From contig NC_008700.1 of NCBI RefSeq assembly GCF_000015245.1, positions 2,920,001-2,984,000 of the forward strand: a stretch of DNA of 64,000 nt, written 5' to 3'. Of this stretch, positions 32,717 through 42,454 are shown piece by piece. Position numbers and translations under genes: made by a program. The notes below the pieces were generated by a model. That model saw only the letters and a program-made list of their open reading frames with translations, was not told the DNA's origin and made no database searches. Origin of the DNA: Shewanella amazonensis SB2B. Lineage in GTDB: Bacteria > Pseudomonadota > Gammaproteobacteria > Enterobacterales > Shewanellaceae. The stretch's first letter is position 1. Each line of letters starts with the position of its first letter.

Positions 32717-35191
32717 TCAGGCACCGGTCCAGATCTCATCCCGGTAGCGGGCTATGGTGGCGTCGGATGAAAAACGGCCACTGGCCGCGGTGTTACGAAT
32801 ACTGCAAAGGGTCCAGGCGTCCTTATTGGCATAAAGCGCCGCCGCCTGATGCTGGGCACTGAGGTAAGACTCAAAGTCGGCCGCGGTCATCCACTGGTCC
32901 CATGGGCTTTCGATGGCACTGACAATGGGGTCGAAGATGCCCGGCTCCTGCAAGCTGAAATGACCGCTGCGGATAAGTTCGATTACGCCTTCCAGTGCAA
33001 CCGAATGGCGAATGTACTCATCGGGGCGATAGTGGGGTTTCAAGGCCGCCACCTCGTCGGCATTGAGGCCAAAGAGGAAGAAGTTATCCGGCCCAACGGC
33101 TTCAAGAATTTCAATATTGGCCCCATCCAGGGTGCCTATGGTGAGGGCACCGTTCATCATGAACTTCATATTGCCTGTGCCCGAAGCCTCCTTGCCTGCG
33201 GTGGAAATTTGCTCGGACAGGTCGGTGCCCGGTGCTATCACTTCCATGGCGCTGACGTTGTAGTTGGGCAAAAAGGCAAACCTCAGCCAGGGCGTCACAT
33301 GGGGGTCACTGTTGACCATGTGGGCCACATTGCCCGCCAGCTTGATAATGAGTTTGGCCATGGCGTATCCGGGCGCCGCCTTGCCACCAATCAGCACGCA
33401 GCGGGGCACCATGCCGTGGGTGTCGCCGCTTAAAATACGCTGGTAGAGATGAATCACATGCAGAATGTTCAGCAGCTGGCGCTTGTATTCATGGATGCGC
33501 TTCACCTGCACATCGAACATCATGGCGGTGTCAAACTGCACATGACACTCACGCTCAACCAGGGCCGCCAGTGCCTCTTTGTTGACCGACTTCACCTCGC
33601 GCCAGGCATGGATAAAGTCAGAATCTGAGGTAAAGGCATTCAGGCTTTCCAGGCGACTTAAGTCTTCGCGCCAGGCGCTGCCAAGGCGCCGGTCAATCAG
33701 GGCCGACAAACGTGGGTTGGCATTCATCAGCCAACGCCTCGGGGTGACGCCATTGGTCTTGTTGTTGAACTTGTGTGGCCACAGCGCATGGAAGTCTTTA
33801 AAGAGTCCACGGCGCAAAAGCTCGGTGTGAAGCGCCGCTACCCCGTTTACCGAAAAGCTCGCCACTATGGCCAGATAGGCCATGCGTACCCGAGGCTCGG
33901 CGCCTTCCTCAATGATGGACATACGCGCCAGCATCTCGCCGTCTCCGGGCCAGTGGTGGGCCGCTTCATCCAGGTAACGGGCGTTGATTTCATAAATAAT
34001 TTCCAGCACCCGCGGCAGCATGTGCCCCAGCATGCGCACGCTCCAGCACTCCAGGGCTTCCGGCAGCAGGGTGTGGTTGGTGTACGCCATGGTATGGCTG
34101 GTGATATGCCAGGCCTCGTCCCACTCCAGACAATACACATCGAGCAGGAGGCGCATCAGTTCGGGCACGGCAATGGCGGGATGGGTGTCATTCAGCTGAA
34201 TCACATTGTGGCGATGGAAATCGGCAAAGTTGTCGCCGAAGCGGGCGCAGTGGCGGCGCAGCAAGTCCTGCAGGCTGGCGGATGACAAAAAGTACTGCTG
34301 ACGCAGCCTCAGCTCCTTACCGTTTTCGCTGGCGTCGTTGGGATAGAGCACCATGGTGATCTGTTCGGCCAGATTTTTCCGGGCCACCGCCTCGGCATAG
34401 TCACCCTGATTGAATTCTTCCAAATCAAAATCATCGGTGGCCTCGGCCTTCCACAGCCTCAGGGTATTGATGCGGCCATTGCGATAACCAGGCACCGGCA
34501 TATCGTGGGGCACGGCCACCACGTCCTGGGTACCGACCCACTGCATATGACGACGGCCGTCCCTGTCCACATAGGACTGGGTATGACCAAAGAAAGGCAC
34601 CATCACCGCCTGTCCGTGCAAACGCACCTCCCAGGGGTTGCCTTCTTTGAGCCAGCGGTCCGGTCTTTCTATTTGATAGCCATCGACAATTTTTTGGGCA
34701 AACATGCCGTACTCGTAGCGGATGCCATATCCGGTGGCGGCAATGTCCATACTGGCGCAGGAATCGAGAAAACAGGCCGCAAGACGCCCAAGACCACCGT
34801 TACCCAGCCCGGCATCATGCTCCTCGGACTCGAGATCCTCCAGGGTCACGCTGTAGGGCAGCAACGCCTTGCGGGCATCATCGCTTATCCCCAGACTCAA
34901 AAGCGCATTCCCCAGGGTTCGACCCATCAGGAACTCCAGCGACAAATAAGCCACCTGACGTTGCTGACCAGCGGCATCCCGTTTGCGGGTTTCACGCCAG
35001 CTGTCCAGCAGCTGTTCCTTAACGCCATGGGCCAGTGCATGAAACAAATCCTGATGGCGGGACTCTTCCCGGCACAGGTTGTATCTCAGCTGCCGCTCGA
35101 GACAGGCCGGCAGTGCATCGCAGGGTTCACAGGGCTGGGGTCTGCCGGTATCCGTTTCGGGTCCGGCCGCTTTCAGTCGTTTGGTCGCCAT
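32717..35191 (-). CDS. glgP: Glycogen phosphorylase
   Basis: GlgP releases glucose 1-phosphate from glycogen chain ends, using pyridoxal phosphate. The 824-residue protein matches the family (815 in E. coli). It shows LGNGGLGRLAACFLDSCAS near 110, NDTHPAIAVPELMR, and the PLP-lysine segment SGTGNMKFMMNGALTIGTLDG. The start at 35191 is chosen for the GGAGA eight bases upstream. The earlier in-frame Met would overlap the end of glgX and lacks that site. Together with glgX it degrades the same polymer that glgA and glgB build. Confidence 0.95.
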   Translation of the reverse strand: MATKRLKAAGPETDTGRPQPCEPCDALPACLERQLRYNLCREESRHQDLFHALAHGVKEQLLDSWRETRKRDAAGQQRQVAYLSLEFLMGRTLGNALLSLGISDDARKALLPYSVTLEDLESEEHDAGLGNGGLGRLAACFLDSCASMDIAATGYGIRYEYGMFAQKIVDGYQIERPDRWLKEGNPWEVRLHGQAVMVPFFGHTQSYVDRDGRRHMQWVGTQDVVAVPHDMPVPGYRNGRINTLRLWKAEATDDFDLEEFNQGDYAEAVARKNLAEQITMVLYPNDASENGKELRLRQQYFLSSASLQDLLRRHCARFGDNFADFHRHNVIQLNDTHPAIAVPELMRLLLDVYCLEWDEAWHITSHTMAYTNHTLLPEALECWSVRMLGHMLPRVLEIIYEINARYLDEAAHHWPGDGEMLARMSIIEEGAEPRVRMAYLAIVASFSVNGVAALHTELLRRGLFKDFHALWPHKFNNKTNGVTPRRWLMNANPRLSALIDRRLGSAWREDLSRLESLNAFTSDSDFIHAWREVKSVNKEALAALVERECHVQFDTAMMFDVQVKRIHEYKRQLLNILHVIHLYQRILSGDTHGMVPRCVLIGGKAAPGYAMAKLIIKLAGNVAHMVNSDPHVTPWLRFAFLPNYNVSAMEVIAPGTDLSEQISTAGKEASGTGNMKFMMNGALTIGTLDGANIEILEAVGPDNFFLFGLNADEVAALKPHYRPDEYIRHSVALEGVIELIRSGHFSLQEPGIFDPIVSAIESPWDQWMTAADFESYLSAQHQAAALYANKDAWTLCSIRNTAASGRFSSDATIARYRDEIWTGA

Positions 35192-35204
35192 GGTGTGGTC
35201 TCCG

Positions 35205-37274
35205 TTATTGAGTGCCGGGGTCGGCATCCCTGTGTCCGTGAAAAATCCAGATACTGACGCCGGGTAGCGTCAGGGTGTCGCCCGCCTCTATCCGCGCCGG
35301 CATATCGCTGTTACCGCACAGGCTGTGCAATTGCTCCCACACGGCAAACAGGGGCAGACTGATGTCCACCGCCGACTGACTGGGGTTTATCAAAATCAGT
35401 AACAGCTCCGAGCCCCGCAGAGGATGATGCTCACCCAGCGCAGCGATAAGCGGGCCGCAGCGATGCCAGTCGGTGCCCGCCATGGGCAGGCCGGACTCGT
35501 TGAACCAGGCCAGAAACGGACCCTTGCGGCCATCGTCCGGGTTATTGCCATGGATATAACGGGTGGCCGCGAGCAGCGGCAGCTTCCGCCGGATATGGAT
35601 AAGCCCGGCCACAAAGTCGATGAGCTCAGTGTCGGCGCTTTCCCAATCAATCCAGGTGAGTGCATTGTCCTGACAGTAGGCATTGTTGTTGCCCTGCTGG
35701 GTTTGCCACAGCTCATCTCCGGCCCGCAGCATGGGTATCCCAAAGGAGAAAAACAGGGTAACGAGCATCGCCCTGGCCTTGTGTTTTCGGGCCGCCACCA
35801 GCTCGGTGGCCTCTCCTTCCACGCCGAAGTTGTGGCTCAGGTTTTCCTGATGGCCATCGCGATTGTCTTCACCGTTGGCAAGGTTGTGGCGCTGCTCGTA
35901 ACTCAGCAGATCCCTCAGGGTGAAACCATCGTGACTGGCGATAAAATTGACACTGGCCCAGGGACCACGGAAGGAGGGCTCGAAGAGATCCGCCGAGCCA
36001 TGAAAACGCCGGGCAAATTCACCCAGAATTTGCTCATCGCCACGCCAGAGTCTGCGCATGGCATCGCGATACTTATCATTCCACTCGGCAAAGGCGGCGG
36101 GGAAGTCGCCGAGGCGATAACCACCGGGGCCCACATCCCAGGGCTCGGCGATAAGCTTGAGGTGTTTAAGCACAGGGTCCTGCCCGAGCGCGGCAAAAAA
36201 GCCACTGTGGGTATCAAAGCCATGGGGCATACGGCCCAGACAGGCGGCCAAATCGAAGCGAAATCCGTCGACTCCGCCGACCAAAGCCCAGTACCTCAGT
36301 GAGTCCATCACCAGCTCAAGCACTCTGGGCTGCCCCAAATCCAGGGTGTTGCCGCAGCCGGTATCATTGATGTAATGGCCAGTATCGGTGAGGCGGTAAT
36401 AGCAGGCATTGTCCAGCCCCTTGAAGCTGTATACCGGCCCCATGGCATTGCCTTCGGCGCTGTGGTTGTAGACCACATCCAGAATGACCTCGATACCGGC
36501 GCCATGGAGGGCATCCACCATGGCTCTGAACTCGCGGATGTCGCCATAGGCATTGTGGGGGGCGAAAAAGCCGATGCTGTTATAACCCCAATAATTGGAC
36601 AGGCCTTTGGCATGTAAAAAGGGCTCATCGAAAAACTGCTGGCAGGGCATCAGCTCCAGAGCCGTGACCCCCAGCCGCTTCAGATATTGGATAACCTCAG
36701 GTGCTGCGAGGGCGGCAAAGCGGCCTCTGTGCTCTGGCTTCACCCCGGGAAAACCCATGGAAAATCCCTTCACATGAAGCTCGTAAATCACGCTCTCTTC
36801 CATGGCATAACCGGGTTTGGGATGCACAAAGGGCGGCAAGGCAGCCACATCCACCACCCTGCATCTTGGCATCAGGGTGGCATTGTCTGCCCCATCTGGA
36901 GTGGGCGCAAAATGCGGGTCCTGTGGACCGGCCGAGCCCTGAGCCGCCTGGGCAACCGCCAGCGTTGGCAAACCATCAATCGCCAGGGCATAGGGGTCCA
37001 GGAGCAATTTAGCCGGGTCAAACCTGTGACCAGCCGCCGGCGCCCAGGGACCATCGGCGCGGTAACCATAGGCCTGCCCCTCGCCAATGCCATCCAGAGT
37101 CAGTGACCAAAAATCACCACGGCGCTTCATGGGATAGGAAAACTCCCGCCCCTCTTCATCGAATAGGCACAGGAACACAGCGCTGGCATGGCGACTGAAC
37201 ACCCCGAAGTGCGCCTTGCTGACGCCATCTTCGTTAAAGAGCCAAACCCCGCATTGCCGGTGCAAATCGCTCAT
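35205..37274 (-). CDS. glgX: Glycogen debranching enzyme GlgX
   Basis: GlgX cuts alpha-1,6 branches of phosphorylase-trimmed glycogen (GH13 isoamylase type). The 689-residue protein has a CBM48 domain (about 1-110) and then the catalytic barrel. GVDGFRFDLA holds the nucleophilic Asp (near 334), LIAEPWDVG the acid Glu (near 370), and FIASHDGFTL the transition-state residue region. The ATG overlaps the glgB stop (ATGA), so translation is coupled. The next gene, glgP, starts 13 bases after its stop. Confidence 0.95.
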   Translation of the reverse strand: MSDLHRQCGVWLFNEDGVSKAHFGVFSRHASAVFLCLFDEEGREFSYPMKRRGDFWSLTLDGIGEGQAYGYRADGPWAPAAGHRFDPAKLLLDPYALAIDGLPTLAVAQAAQGSAGPQDPHFAPTPDGADNATLMPRCRVVDVAALPPFVHPKPGYAMEESVIYELHVKGFSMGFPGVKPEHRGRFAALAAPEVIQYLKRLGVTALELMPCQQFFDEPFLHAKGLSNYWGYNSIGFFAPHNAYGDIREFRAMVDALHGAGIEVILDVVYNHSAEGNAMGPVYSFKGLDNACYYRLTDTGHYINDTGCGNTLDLGQPRVLELVMDSLRYWALVGGVDGFRFDLAACLGRMPHGFDTHSGFFAALGQDPVLKHLKLIAEPWDVGPGGYRLGDFPAAFAEWNDKYRDAMRRLWRGDEQILGEFARRFHGSADLFEPSFRGPWASVNFIASHDGFTLRDLLSYEQRHNLANGEDNRDGHQENLSHNFGVEGEATELVAARKHKARAMLVTLFFSFGIPMLRAGDELWQTQQGNNNAYCQDNALTWIDWESADTELIDFVAGLIHIRRKLPLLAATRYIHGNNPDDGRKGPFLAWFNESGLPMAGTDWHRCGPLIAALGEHHPLRGSELLLILINPSQSAVDISLPLFAVWEQLHSLCGNSDMPARIEAGDTLTLPGVSIWIFHGHRDADPGTQ

Positions 37275-39796
37275 AGGCCGGGATCCTCAGCTTTGGTTTT
37301 TGCCGCGTTGGACGGTGCTTTGGCCACCGACTTGGCACTGGGCTTAGTGCTGGGCGTAGTGCTGGGCTTAGTGCTGGGCTTAGTGCTGGGCTTGGTGCCG
37401 GACTTAGCTTTGGCAGGCGCGTTATCAGTGGTAGAAGCCTTTGCCTTGGTTACTGGCTTGGTCTGGGTTACTGGCTTGGTCTTGGTTCCTGGCTTGGCCT
37501 TGATTAAGGCCGGGGCGGTTGAGGCCGGGGCTTTTTTTACGGGTAGCGCTTTGTCGGCTGAAGACTCAGACGAAATCGCGGGCGATTTATCCCGGCTGAG
37601 CCCCAGCACCAGGCAGCCCAGGGGAGGAATGGTGACAAGAGCACTTTGAGCCTTGCCGCCAGCGGGCTCAGGGGTGCATACAATCACGCCGCCGTTGCCC
37701 TGGTTGCAGCCGCCGTAGCAGCTGGCATCGCTGTTAAGCAGCTCGCGCCAGTCACCCTCGCAGGGCAATCCCAGGCGATATCCCTGGTGCAGCTGGGGCG
37801 TCATGTTCACCACAAATACCAGGGCATCATCGCCCTCACCCCGGACAAAGGCATAAATCCCCTGCTCGGCATTGTCGCAATCCAGCCAGCAGAAGCGGGA
37901 CAGGTCGTGATCCGTTTGCCCAAGTACGGTGTGGCGCTGATAGAGACGATTGAGATCAGCCAGCCACAGGCTCAGCCCCTGATGGGGAGCGTACTGCAAC
38001 AGGTGCCAGTCGAGGCTCTTGTCGTGGTTCCACTCGTCCCGCTGACCAAACTCGCCCCCCATAAACAGCAGCTTCTTGCCGGGGAAACCCCACATATACC
38101 CGTAATAGGCACGCAGGGTGGCAAATTTCTGCCAGTCATCGCCGGGGATTTTCGACAGCAGCGATGCCTTGCCGTGGACCACCTCATCATGGCTTAACGA
38201 CAAGATAAACTGCTCGCTGTGGGCATACATGATGCCGAAGGTGAGTTGATGGTGATGCCAGCGGCGATGAATTGGATCTTTGCCAAGATAGGCCAGGGTG
38301 TCATTCATCCACCCCATGTTCCACTTAAAACCAAACCCCAATCCGCCCTCGCTGACAGGGCGACACACGCCATCCCAGGCGGTGGATTCCTCGGCAATCA
38401 TCACGATACCGGGAAACTCGCCGTACAGACGGCTGTTTATCAGCTTGAGGCATTCAATGGCCTCATGGTTTTCCCGACCGCCATCGGCGTTGGGCAGCCA
38501 CTCGCCTTCGCTGCGGCTGTAGTCGAGATACAACATGGAAGAGACCGCATCCAGGCGCAGCCCATCGATATGAAAATCCCGCAGCCAGACGGTGGCGGCC
38601 GATAACAGGAAACTCTGCACCTCGGCGCGGCCGTAGTTGAAAATCAGGGTATCCCAGTCAGGGTGACGGCCACGGCGGGGGTCCTGATGTTCATACAGGC
38701 AGGTGCCATCAAAGCGTGCCAGTCCATGGGCATCCGCCGGGAAGTGGGCAATAACCCAATCCATCAGGACACCGATACCGGCACGGTGACAGGCATCAAT
38801 CAGGTATTTCAGGTCGTCGCTGCTGCCAAATCGCTGTGTGGGGGCAAACAGCCCCACCGGCTGATAGCCCCAGGAGCCATCGAAGGGGAATTCCGACAAG
38901 GGCATCAGCTCTATGTGCGTAAAGCCCAGTGACTTCACGTAGGGCACCAGTTCATCGGCAAGCTCACGGTAGGTGAGCCAGGTGTCACCAGCCTCACCTT
39001 TACGGCGCCACGAGCCAAGGTGCAGCTCGTAAATGGACATGGCCTGGCGATGCCAGTCTTTATTCCGTGCCTGCATCCAGTCCTGATCCTGCCAGACAAA
39101 GGATGACTGGGGAGCGACTCTGGATGCGTTATTGGGGGCCGCTTCCATGGTTTTGGCGAAGGGGTCTGACTTAATCAGCAGCTCACCATCGGCGGTCATT
39201 ATTTCGAATTTGTAGTGGGCATGGGCATGCACGCCGGGAATAAAGATGTCCCACACACCGCTGGCAGGATGAAAGCGCATCACATGGACACGGCCATCCC
39301 AGTGGTTGAAATCCCCTACCACAGACACCCGGCTGGCGTTGGGCGCCCATACGCCAAAAAGCACCCCGGCCACACCCTCCACCTCTCTGGGATTGGCGCC
39401 CAAAAAGTCCTGGGCGTAAAGCTGACGCCCCTCACCAAACAGGTAGAGGTCGTAGTCGCTCAGCAGGCTGTCAAAGCCATAGGGGTCGTACACATCTTCC
39501 ACATGGCTTGGGTAGGCTACCCGCAGCAGATACGCAAAGGGCTTGACCCTGCGCCCCATCACCCCGGCAAACATGCCCTCCCGGGCCTCAGCGCTGAGAC
39601 TGGCGACCTTTTTACCGTCTTTGGCACTGAGCACCTCTACCGCCAGTGCCCCCGGCAGAAAACAGCGCACCACCAGCTGGTTATTGTCGGCGTGCATACC
39701 CAGCAAGGAGAAGACATCCACATACTGGCCACGGGCCAGTGCGCGGGCGGCATCTTCACTGATGAGGGTTGAGTCTTGGCTCTGGACGCTGGTCAT
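37271..39796 (-). CDS. glgB: 1,4-alpha-glucan branching enzyme with a long basic tail
   Basis: GlgB introduces alpha-1,6 branches into glycogen. The first 737 residues are a normal GlgB: two CBM48-type N-domains, then a GH13 barrel with DGLRLDAVSSMLYLDY (nucleophile Asp), MIAEESTAW (acid Glu), SLSHDEVVHG, and a C-domain ending at PLGCLVLGLSRDK. About 104 extra residues follow (738-841), almost all Lys, Pro, Thr, Ser and Ala, including KPST-type tetrapeptides in tandem. E. coli GlgB (728 residues) has no such tail. The start at 39796 is set by GGAG six bases upstream; an earlier in-frame ATG lacks a good site. The tail is not a frameshift product: it stays in one frame to the stop that overlaps glgX. 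Confidence 0.95.
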   Translation of the reverse strand: MTSVQSQDSTLISEDAARALARGQYVDVFSLLGMHADNNQLVVRCFLPGALAVEVLSAKDGKKVASLSAEAREGMFAGVMGRRVKPFAYLLRVAYPSHVEDVYDPYGFDSLLSDYDLYLFGEGRQLYAQDFLGANPREVEGVAGVLFGVWAPNASRVSVVGDFNHWDGRVHVMRFHPASGVWDIFIPGVHAHAHYKFEIMTADGELLIKSDPFAKTMEAAPNNASRVAPQSSFVWQDQDWMQARNKDWHRQAMSIYELHLGSWRRKGEAGDTWLTYRELADELVPYVKSLGFTHIELMPLSEFPFDGSWGYQPVGLFAPTQRFGSSDDLKYLIDACHRAGIGVLMDWVIAHFPADAHGLARFDGTCLYEHQDPRRGRHPDWDTLIFNYGRAEVQSFLLSAATVWLRDFHIDGLRLDAVSSMLYLDYSRSEGEWLPNADGGRENHEAIECLKLINSRLYGEFPGIVMIAEESTAWDGVCRPVSEGGLGFGFKWNMGWMNDTLAYLGKDPIHRRWHHHQLTFGIMYAHSEQFILSLSHDEVVHGKASLLSKIPGDDWQKFATLRAYYGYMWGFPGKKLLFMGGEFGQRDEWNHDKSLDWHLLQYAPHQGLSLWLADLNRLYQRHTVLGQTDHDLSRFCWLDCDNAEQGIYAFVRGEGDDALVFVVNMTPQLHQGYRLGLPCEGDWRELLNSDASCYGGCNQGNGGVIVCTPEPAGGKAQSALVTIPPLGCLVLGLSRDKSPAISSESSADKALPVKKAPASTAPALIKAKPGTKTKPVTQTKPVTKAKASTTDNAPAKAKSGTKPSTKPSTKPSTTPSTKPSAKSVAKAPSNAAKTKAEDPGL
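37338..37397. repeat. 12-bp tandem repeat inside glgB
   Basis: Five consecutive copies of CTGGGCTTAGTG (units at 37338, 37350, 37362, 37374, 37386, with single-base changes) encode the KPST-type tetrapeptides of the GlgB tail. A second, looser set of 18-bp units at about 37445-37500 encodes TKPVT repeats. Such arrays change length by slippage without changing frame, because 12 and 18 are multiples of three. Confidence 0.88.
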
Positions 39797-39841
39797 GGGG
39801 TTCTCCAAGTCTGGTTTCATATCAAATCCGGTTATCAGGCT

Positions 39842-42073
39842 TCAGTTTTGGCGCTCTCTGTCATCGGCAGATGCCATGGCTTCGCCTATGACAGACGGGC
39901 CTGGGCGCCCACCTTGAGGCTGACTGCGCCCGGCGCGAATCGCTTCCAGTCGCGCTCTGAACTCGCGGCTTTGCCAAAGGCTCTCCAATGACTGACTCAT
40001 GCGTGCACGCCAATTGGGGTACTCAAAACTGGTGCCGGGAATATTGATGGGCTGGGATTCAAGGGCCAGATCCCAAAGGCTGACAGAAAACAATTTGGCG
40101 CGGCTGCCGGGCAGCCAGTTGAGTAAGGCATCAAAAACCGCCGTCCCCTGACGAATACTGTCGGTGGCGTTACCTGCCGATGTAGTGCCTGCCGATATAT
40201 TGCCCGCTGGCGCTGGCAGTAATGCATCACAGGGCTGCCAGGTCAGGGCCTCCCGGCGCAGCCATCCGGCTTCCACCAGGCTTTCGAGCAAACCCCGGCA
40301 CTGTGCGACTCTGCTCAAGTGCGCCTCTTCCACAGACGGCAAAAGCCCAAGCTGATTGAGTAAGCCGAGATCAATGCCGCGCCACCAGGCCATGAATGGC
40401 GGCACATCCTGATTGCCAAGCTGCAACATGGCACCGGCTCTGTGCTCCCGAGGCGCGGAAAATCCGCTGCCATCCCGGCAAAAGTAAAATACGTCGTTCC
40501 CGAGAATGCCCCGCTCCCGCAGCAAGCCCTTGAGCAGCGGCGGCACTGTGCCGAGATCCTCCCCAATCAGGAGGCAGCGGTTTTTGTGGCTCTCAAGGCA
40601 CAAGACCGCCAGCATCAGTTCCTGGGGATAGTAGAGGTAACAACCGTTGTCATCGCCTTCTGGCCAGCACCACAACCGGGTCAGGGCCATCACATGGTCG
40701 ATTCTGAGCGCGCCACAGCTTTGCATGTTGCTTCGATAAAGGGATTTAAGATGGCTTAAGGCCGAGTCTTTCAACGCCACAGGGTCCATCGGCGGCATGC
40801 CCCAGTTTTGCCCCTGACGGGCGAAGGGGTCCGGTGGCGCCCCGATATCGGCATTAAGGCAAAATACGCCACTGCGGCTCACTTCACTGCCGATAGCCAG
40901 GGCGCCCACGGCCAAATCCCTCACCAAACCAAGAGACATGCCCACCTGACGGCAGCGAAGCTGACACAGCGACAACTGCTCATCGGCCACAAACTGCAGC
41001 CAGGCATGAAACTCGTCCCGTTGCAGCGCTTCTGCCAGCGCTGGGTCCCGATGCCATTCCCCCTCCAGGCTTAATGCCCTTTGGCTTACATCACGGCAAA
41101 AATCCTTCAGCGCCGTGCCGCCCTCGGCCACGAAACGTTCGAAGCGCACTCGCCGCCCGCTGAATTCATCCAGCTTTCCAAAAGCAGCGAACAACTTTGC
41201 CAGCGCCCGATACTTCAGCAGCGCAAGTTTGGGGTAATCAATCTGGCTTGCCTGGTTGAGAATAAGGCGTTCCCGGCGCCAGTCGCCGCCATTGAACTCC
41301 TGCGCCAATTGGCTGTATTCGGTCACCAAGTCGATGGCGATATAGAGTGGATTGAGAAAGCGCCTGTCCCAGGGGCTGTAGGGGCTTGCGAGTCCGGGGT
41401 TGGCAATGTCCGGGGCATGCAAGGGCGTCAGGGTGATAAAATCGCACCCGACTTCTGAGGAGAGTTCTATCAGGGTTTGCAGGTCGGCCAGGTCACCGAT
41501 GCCCCACTGCCGCTGGCTTCTCAGGGTAAACAGGCTTATCCCCAGGCCCCAGGGACGCTTGCCAAGGCCCGGTGGGCCACCGTAGGCCTGCTCGGGGATA
41601 ATCAGCAAGGCTCCCTTTCCCTGGCCGAGGACAGGGTGGGACAGCTGCAGCTGAAACTCCCCCATGGCCAGCGTTGGCAGGGAATAGCGACAGCGAAGGT
41701 ATCTGCCATCGGGCCTTTGATAATCACCGGTCGTCTCGGCATCCCTTGCCAAAAGCGTCAGCGTTACACGCTCCCCCTGCTCTGAAATCAGGGTTAATTC
41801 CATGTCTTGCTTCAGGTTTTCAGGCAGCTGGCATTCAACTGACGGACGGGTTTCAAAACACCATTGCAGCGGCAGCAGCAACTTAGTCCAAGGGAGGCTG
41901 TCGAGGGTGTCCACCCTGGCGGCTATTTCGGCCCCGTCGGGGGACTGTTCGAGGCCCATCAGGGATTTGAGCATTGCCAACCGAGCGGATTCGGGTATGG
42001 CTTGTTCTCGGCCATCGCAGTCGATGAACCTGTCTCCCACACCTTGCAGATAAAAGAGCTTTTCCAATCCCAT
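39842..42073 (-). CDS. malQ: 4-alpha-glucanotransferase (amylomaltase)
   Basis: MalQ moves maltosyl and longer glucan segments between chains (GH77), recycling short maltodextrins. The 743-residue length and motifs fit: RSQRQWGIGDLADLQTLIEL, ALRIDHVMALTRLWCWPEG with the nucleophilic Asp, and LLIGEDLGTVPP with the catalytic Glu. The start at 42073 is the ATG with GGAG eight bases upstream; a GTG nine bases earlier is possible. It leads the operon malQ-glgB-glgX-glgP-glgC-glgA, 45 bases from glgB. Confidence 0.94.
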   Translation of the reverse strand: MGLEKLFYLQGVGDRFIDCDGREQAIPESARLAMLKSLMGLEQSPDGAEIAARVDTLDSLPWTKLLLPLQWCFETRPSVECQLPENLKQDMELTLISEQGERVTLTLLARDAETTGDYQRPDGRYLRCRYSLPTLAMGEFQLQLSHPVLGQGKGALLIIPEQAYGGPPGLGKRPWGLGISLFTLRSQRQWGIGDLADLQTLIELSSEVGCDFITLTPLHAPDIANPGLASPYSPWDRRFLNPLYIAIDLVTEYSQLAQEFNGGDWRRERLILNQASQIDYPKLALLKYRALAKLFAAFGKLDEFSGRRVRFERFVAEGGTALKDFCRDVSQRALSLEGEWHRDPALAEALQRDEFHAWLQFVADEQLSLCQLRCRQVGMSLGLVRDLAVGALAIGSEVSRSGVFCLNADIGAPPDPFARQGQNWGMPPMDPVALKDSALSHLKSLYRSNMQSCGALRIDHVMALTRLWCWPEGDDNGCYLYYPQELMLAVLCLESHKNRCLLIGEDLGTVPPLLKGLLRERGILGNDVFYFCRDGSGFSAPREHRAGAMLQLGNQDVPPFMAWWRGIDLGLLNQLGLLPSVEEAHLSRVAQCRGLLESLVEAGWLRREALTWQPCDALLPAPAGNISAGTTSAGNATDSIRQGTAVFDALLNWLPGSRAKLFSVSLWDLALESQPINIPGTSFEYPNWRARMSQSLESLWQSREFRARLEAIRAGRSQPQGGRPGPSVIGEAMASADDRERQN

Positions 42074-42454
42074 CTGCCACACTCCGTCCAGACCATAGAG
42101 GTTACTGAGCAGACAGCATGCCAGTCGATTGCTTCACTTTGGTTTCAGCAAAATGAACTTAAAAATGATTCACTTGGCGCAGATTTGAAACGCAGTGCGA
42201 GAGATTGCAGCCCATTGATGCACAACAAAAAGCACCAACAAGGTGCAGCTTGCACAAAAGTTGTTCAGTCAGGCTGCAGGTAAAAGCGCCCCGGAAACGA
42301 CATTTTCGCAACAGACTGTTATCTGGTTACAACTTTTGAACTCATTTACCACTATCGGGGCGTGAAGGTGGGCTGAAATCACACTTCGCCCCCATTCTGA
42401 CTGATATCGTTAATAGAAGAAGAAATTCAATTTCAGCTTAACGAGGTAGATATT
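42074..42454. other. Divergent region between malQ and adhB
   Basis: This 381-base non-coding region must hold promoters for the glycogen operon (left) and adhB (right). On the adhB side a bulged stem forms between 42357-42367 and 42384-42392 (GGGGCG-TG-AAG with CTTCGCCCC). A 7-bp repeat TCGTTAA/TTAACGA at 42407-42413 and 42438-42444 overlaps the adhB ribosome site. No regulator consensus is clear. Confidence 0.5.

Noticed and set aside
37271..37590. GlgB tail as a sequencing or frameshift artefact
   Set aside because: The tail is in frame with the catalytic part, has a consistent amino-acid bias, and its stop overlaps the glgX start as expected for a coupled operon.
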